Source of the DNA: Panacagrimonas sp963975245
Lineage (GTDB): Bacteria; Pseudomonadota; Gammaproteobacteria; Nevskiales; Nevskiaceae
Assembly (NCBI GenBank): GCA_963975245.1
Contig: CAXBFJ010000010.1
Location: 1-64,000 of the forward strand
Direction of reading: 5' to 3'
DNA: 64,000 nucleotides
In this document: positions 63,136 through 64,000 of the stretch, one piece after another
Numbering within the stretch: position 1 is the first letter of the stretch
Layout: each line of letters starts with the position of its first letter
Made by a program: the position numbers and the translations under genes
The notes under the pieces: model-generated
Databases searched by the model: none
Told to the model about the DNA's origin: nothing
The model's input: only the letters and a program-made list of their open reading frames with translations

Positions 63136-63723
63136 ATGCCAGCTGCCATCTCGCGAAAACAGGCGACTCATGAGCGTATTGTGTCCAAGGCGGCACAGGC
63201 GATACGCCGTGGCGGCTATCAGGGTGTGGCGGTGGCAGACATCATGCGTTCTGCCGGCCTGACACATGGCGGCTTTTATGCTCACTTTCCGAATCGGGAC
63301 GGGTTGCTGATCGAGGCCGTTGAGCACGCGGGCGACCAGAGCGTCCAAGTTCTGACCAGCGCAATTGCAAAGCGAGTCTCAGCGGGAAAGTCTCGATTTG
63401 AAGCGTTGATAAGCGTCTATCTGTCTGAGCGACACGTGCAGAACATCGAAAATGGTTGCCCAATCGCTGCTTTGCTCAGCGATCTGCCTCGCCAGTCTGA
63501 AGCAGTGCAGATTGTCTCCAAGCACCGGGTTGCGGCCTACATTGAGCTGGTTCGGTCCTGCCTGCCAACCGGGAGCAAGCCAGAGCTTGCAGAGGATATT
63601 GCGAGTGCCATGGTCGGTGCGCTGCAACTGGCACGCGCGATGCCTTCACAGGCACGAGCCAGCGCATTTCTGGCGGCACGGCGACAGCACCTGACAGAAC
63701 GCTATTCTCAATTCCAAGCCTGA
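63136..63723 (+). CDS. TetR family transcriptional regulator
   Basis: 195 aa from ATG 63136. The HTH reads VADIMRSAGLTHGGFYAHFPNRDGL, of the kind seen in the AcrR/NemR-like group, with a conserved Cys (NGCPIAALLSDLPRQS) that could sense electrophiles. The flanking palindromes indicate self-repression plus control of the following SDR gene. Confidence 0.92.
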   Translation: MPAAISRKQATHERIVSKAAQAIRRGGYQGVAVADIMRSAGLTHGGFYAHFPNRDGLLIEAVEHAGDQSVQVLTSAIAKRVSAGKSRFEALISVYLSERHVQNIENGCPIAALLSDLPRQSEAVQIVSKHRVAAYIELVRSCLPTGSKPELAEDIASAMVGALQLARAMPSQARASAFLAARRQHLTERYSQFQA

Positions 63724-63756
63724 GAGCGAATCAAATTTCCGTATCACAACTTAAAA

Positions 63757-63774
63757 ATATGATGAGCATCATAT
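63757..63774 (+). promoter_or_regulatory. Operator 2, identical palindrome arms
   Basis: ATATGATG-AG-CATCATAT (63757-63774) differs from operator 1 only in the two central bases. It includes TATGAT and lies 20 bases upstream of a 47-aa ORF and 160 bases upstream of the SDR start. Confidence 0.85.
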
Positions 63775-63793
63775 TGAAAGCGAAGAAGAAATC

Positions 63794-63937
63794 ATGACAA
63801 AAGACAGGCAGTGTTTGGCTGGCGCCAATATAGAGCAGGCCATCCGCCAAGACGATTCTGGAAACATGCGGCCATGGCGTAACGTCTGCGGGTGCCTGCA
63901 CGAGCCGCTGTCCTGCATTGCTGGACACGACCGATGA
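63794..63937 (+). CDS. Small ORF upstream of SDR, uncertain
   Basis: 47 aa (MTKDRQCLAGANIEQ..), preceded by GAAGAAGAAA, and its TGA stop overlaps the SDR ATG (ATGA). Five Cys and no family are seen. It could be a leader peptide that couples translation to the SDR gene, or a chance frame. Confidence 0.35.
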   Translation: MTKDRQCLAGANIEQAIRQDDSGNMRPWRNVCGCLHEPLSCIAGHDR

Positions 63938-64000
63938 CTGCTCCGGCATCAGATGCGGTACGTGTCGCACTGGTTATCGGTGCCGGCGAAGGCAATGGTG
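63934..64000 (+). CDS. SDR family oxidoreductase (partial, cut by window end)
   Basis: Only the first 22 codons are present. VRVALVIGAGEGNG is the start of a Rossmann fold with a glycine-rich cofactor loop, as in SDR proteins. It is the likely target of the TetR regulator upstream. Identity beyond the fold cannot be told. Confidence 0.7.
   Translation, partial: MTAPASDAVRVALVIGAGEGNG

Overview
The window reads as chromosomal DNA of a free-living, GC-rich gammaproteobacterium. The pointers are the large single-chain purL, the gatCAB / mreBCD-mrdA-rodA / mltB-rlpA-dacA-lipB core arrangement, a complete mla operon, and many genes typical of lipid-, steroid- or hydrocarbon-degrading groups (DUF1302/DUF1329, an AlkB-like diiron enzyme, acyl-CoA dehydrogenase, SCP2-type thiolase, SDRs, TetR regulators). 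A group such as Nevskiales/Solimonadaceae or the marine OM60-like lineages would fit, but this is inference from gene content. No insertion sequence, prophage, integron or CRISPR array was seen.

Layout. 0-1 kb: the 3' end of a 23S rRNA gene, a 5S rRNA gene with terminator, and a small secreted ComEA-like HhH protein. 1.4-7.6 kb: an oligopeptide ABC transporter (oppA, then oppBCD without oppF), interrupted by a secreted subtilase gene that has decayed (catalytic Asp region missing, Trp-to-stop near the C-terminus). 7.6-14.5 kb: a divergent TetR / long-chain acyl-CoA dehydrogenase pair around a near-perfect palindrome, an alpha/beta hydrolase, tRNA-Gly(CCC) with a bidirectional terminator, a glycine-zipper lipoprotein, a redoxin and an M61 peptidase. 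14.5-24.3 kb (minus strand): an envelope cluster of DUF1302 outer-membrane protein, DUF1329 exported protein, a polytopic membrane protein and three exported c-type cytochromes, the largest (813 aa) resembling rubber-oxygenase (RoxA)-type di-heme proteins. This is the strongest candidate for an undescribed system. 24.5-31.2 kb: HIT protein, GAF plus degenerate GGDEF protein, DUF1820, a metallo-beta-lactamase-fold protein whose conserved N-terminus needs a CTG start, and purL.

31.2-41.6 kb: a second exported heme locus (small cytochrome c plus a heme/beta-propeller protein), then an accessory oxidation region. This holds two paralogous MerR-type regulators with ACGCGT-core palindromes in front of them, an AlkB-like membrane diiron monooxygenase, an SDR, a DUF7064-like protein, a Crp/Fnr regulator beside a perfect 9-bp-arm palindrome, DUF2834, a PF10118 metal-dependent hydrolase and DUF3237. 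41.7-45.5 kb: mlaFEDCB plus mlaA in one direction, for phospholipid trafficking. 46-56 kb: lipB, dacA, rlpA, mltB, rodA, mrdA, mreD, mreC, mreB (lipoylation and rod-shape peptidoglycan synthesis). 56.3-60.6 kb: gatCAB and hslO. 60.7-64 kb: a thiolase with a small Cys-rich partner, a membrane protein, and a TetR gene flanked by two copies of the same 18-bp operator, the second preceding an SDR gene cut by the window edge.

Several segments could feed into oxidation of hydrophobic substrates: outer-membrane entry (DUF1302/1329), periplasmic or membrane oxidation (cytochromes, AlkB-like enzyme), alcohol/ketone oxidation (SDRs) and beta-oxidation (acyl-CoA dehydrogenase, thiolase). That linkage is a hypothesis from co-location only.
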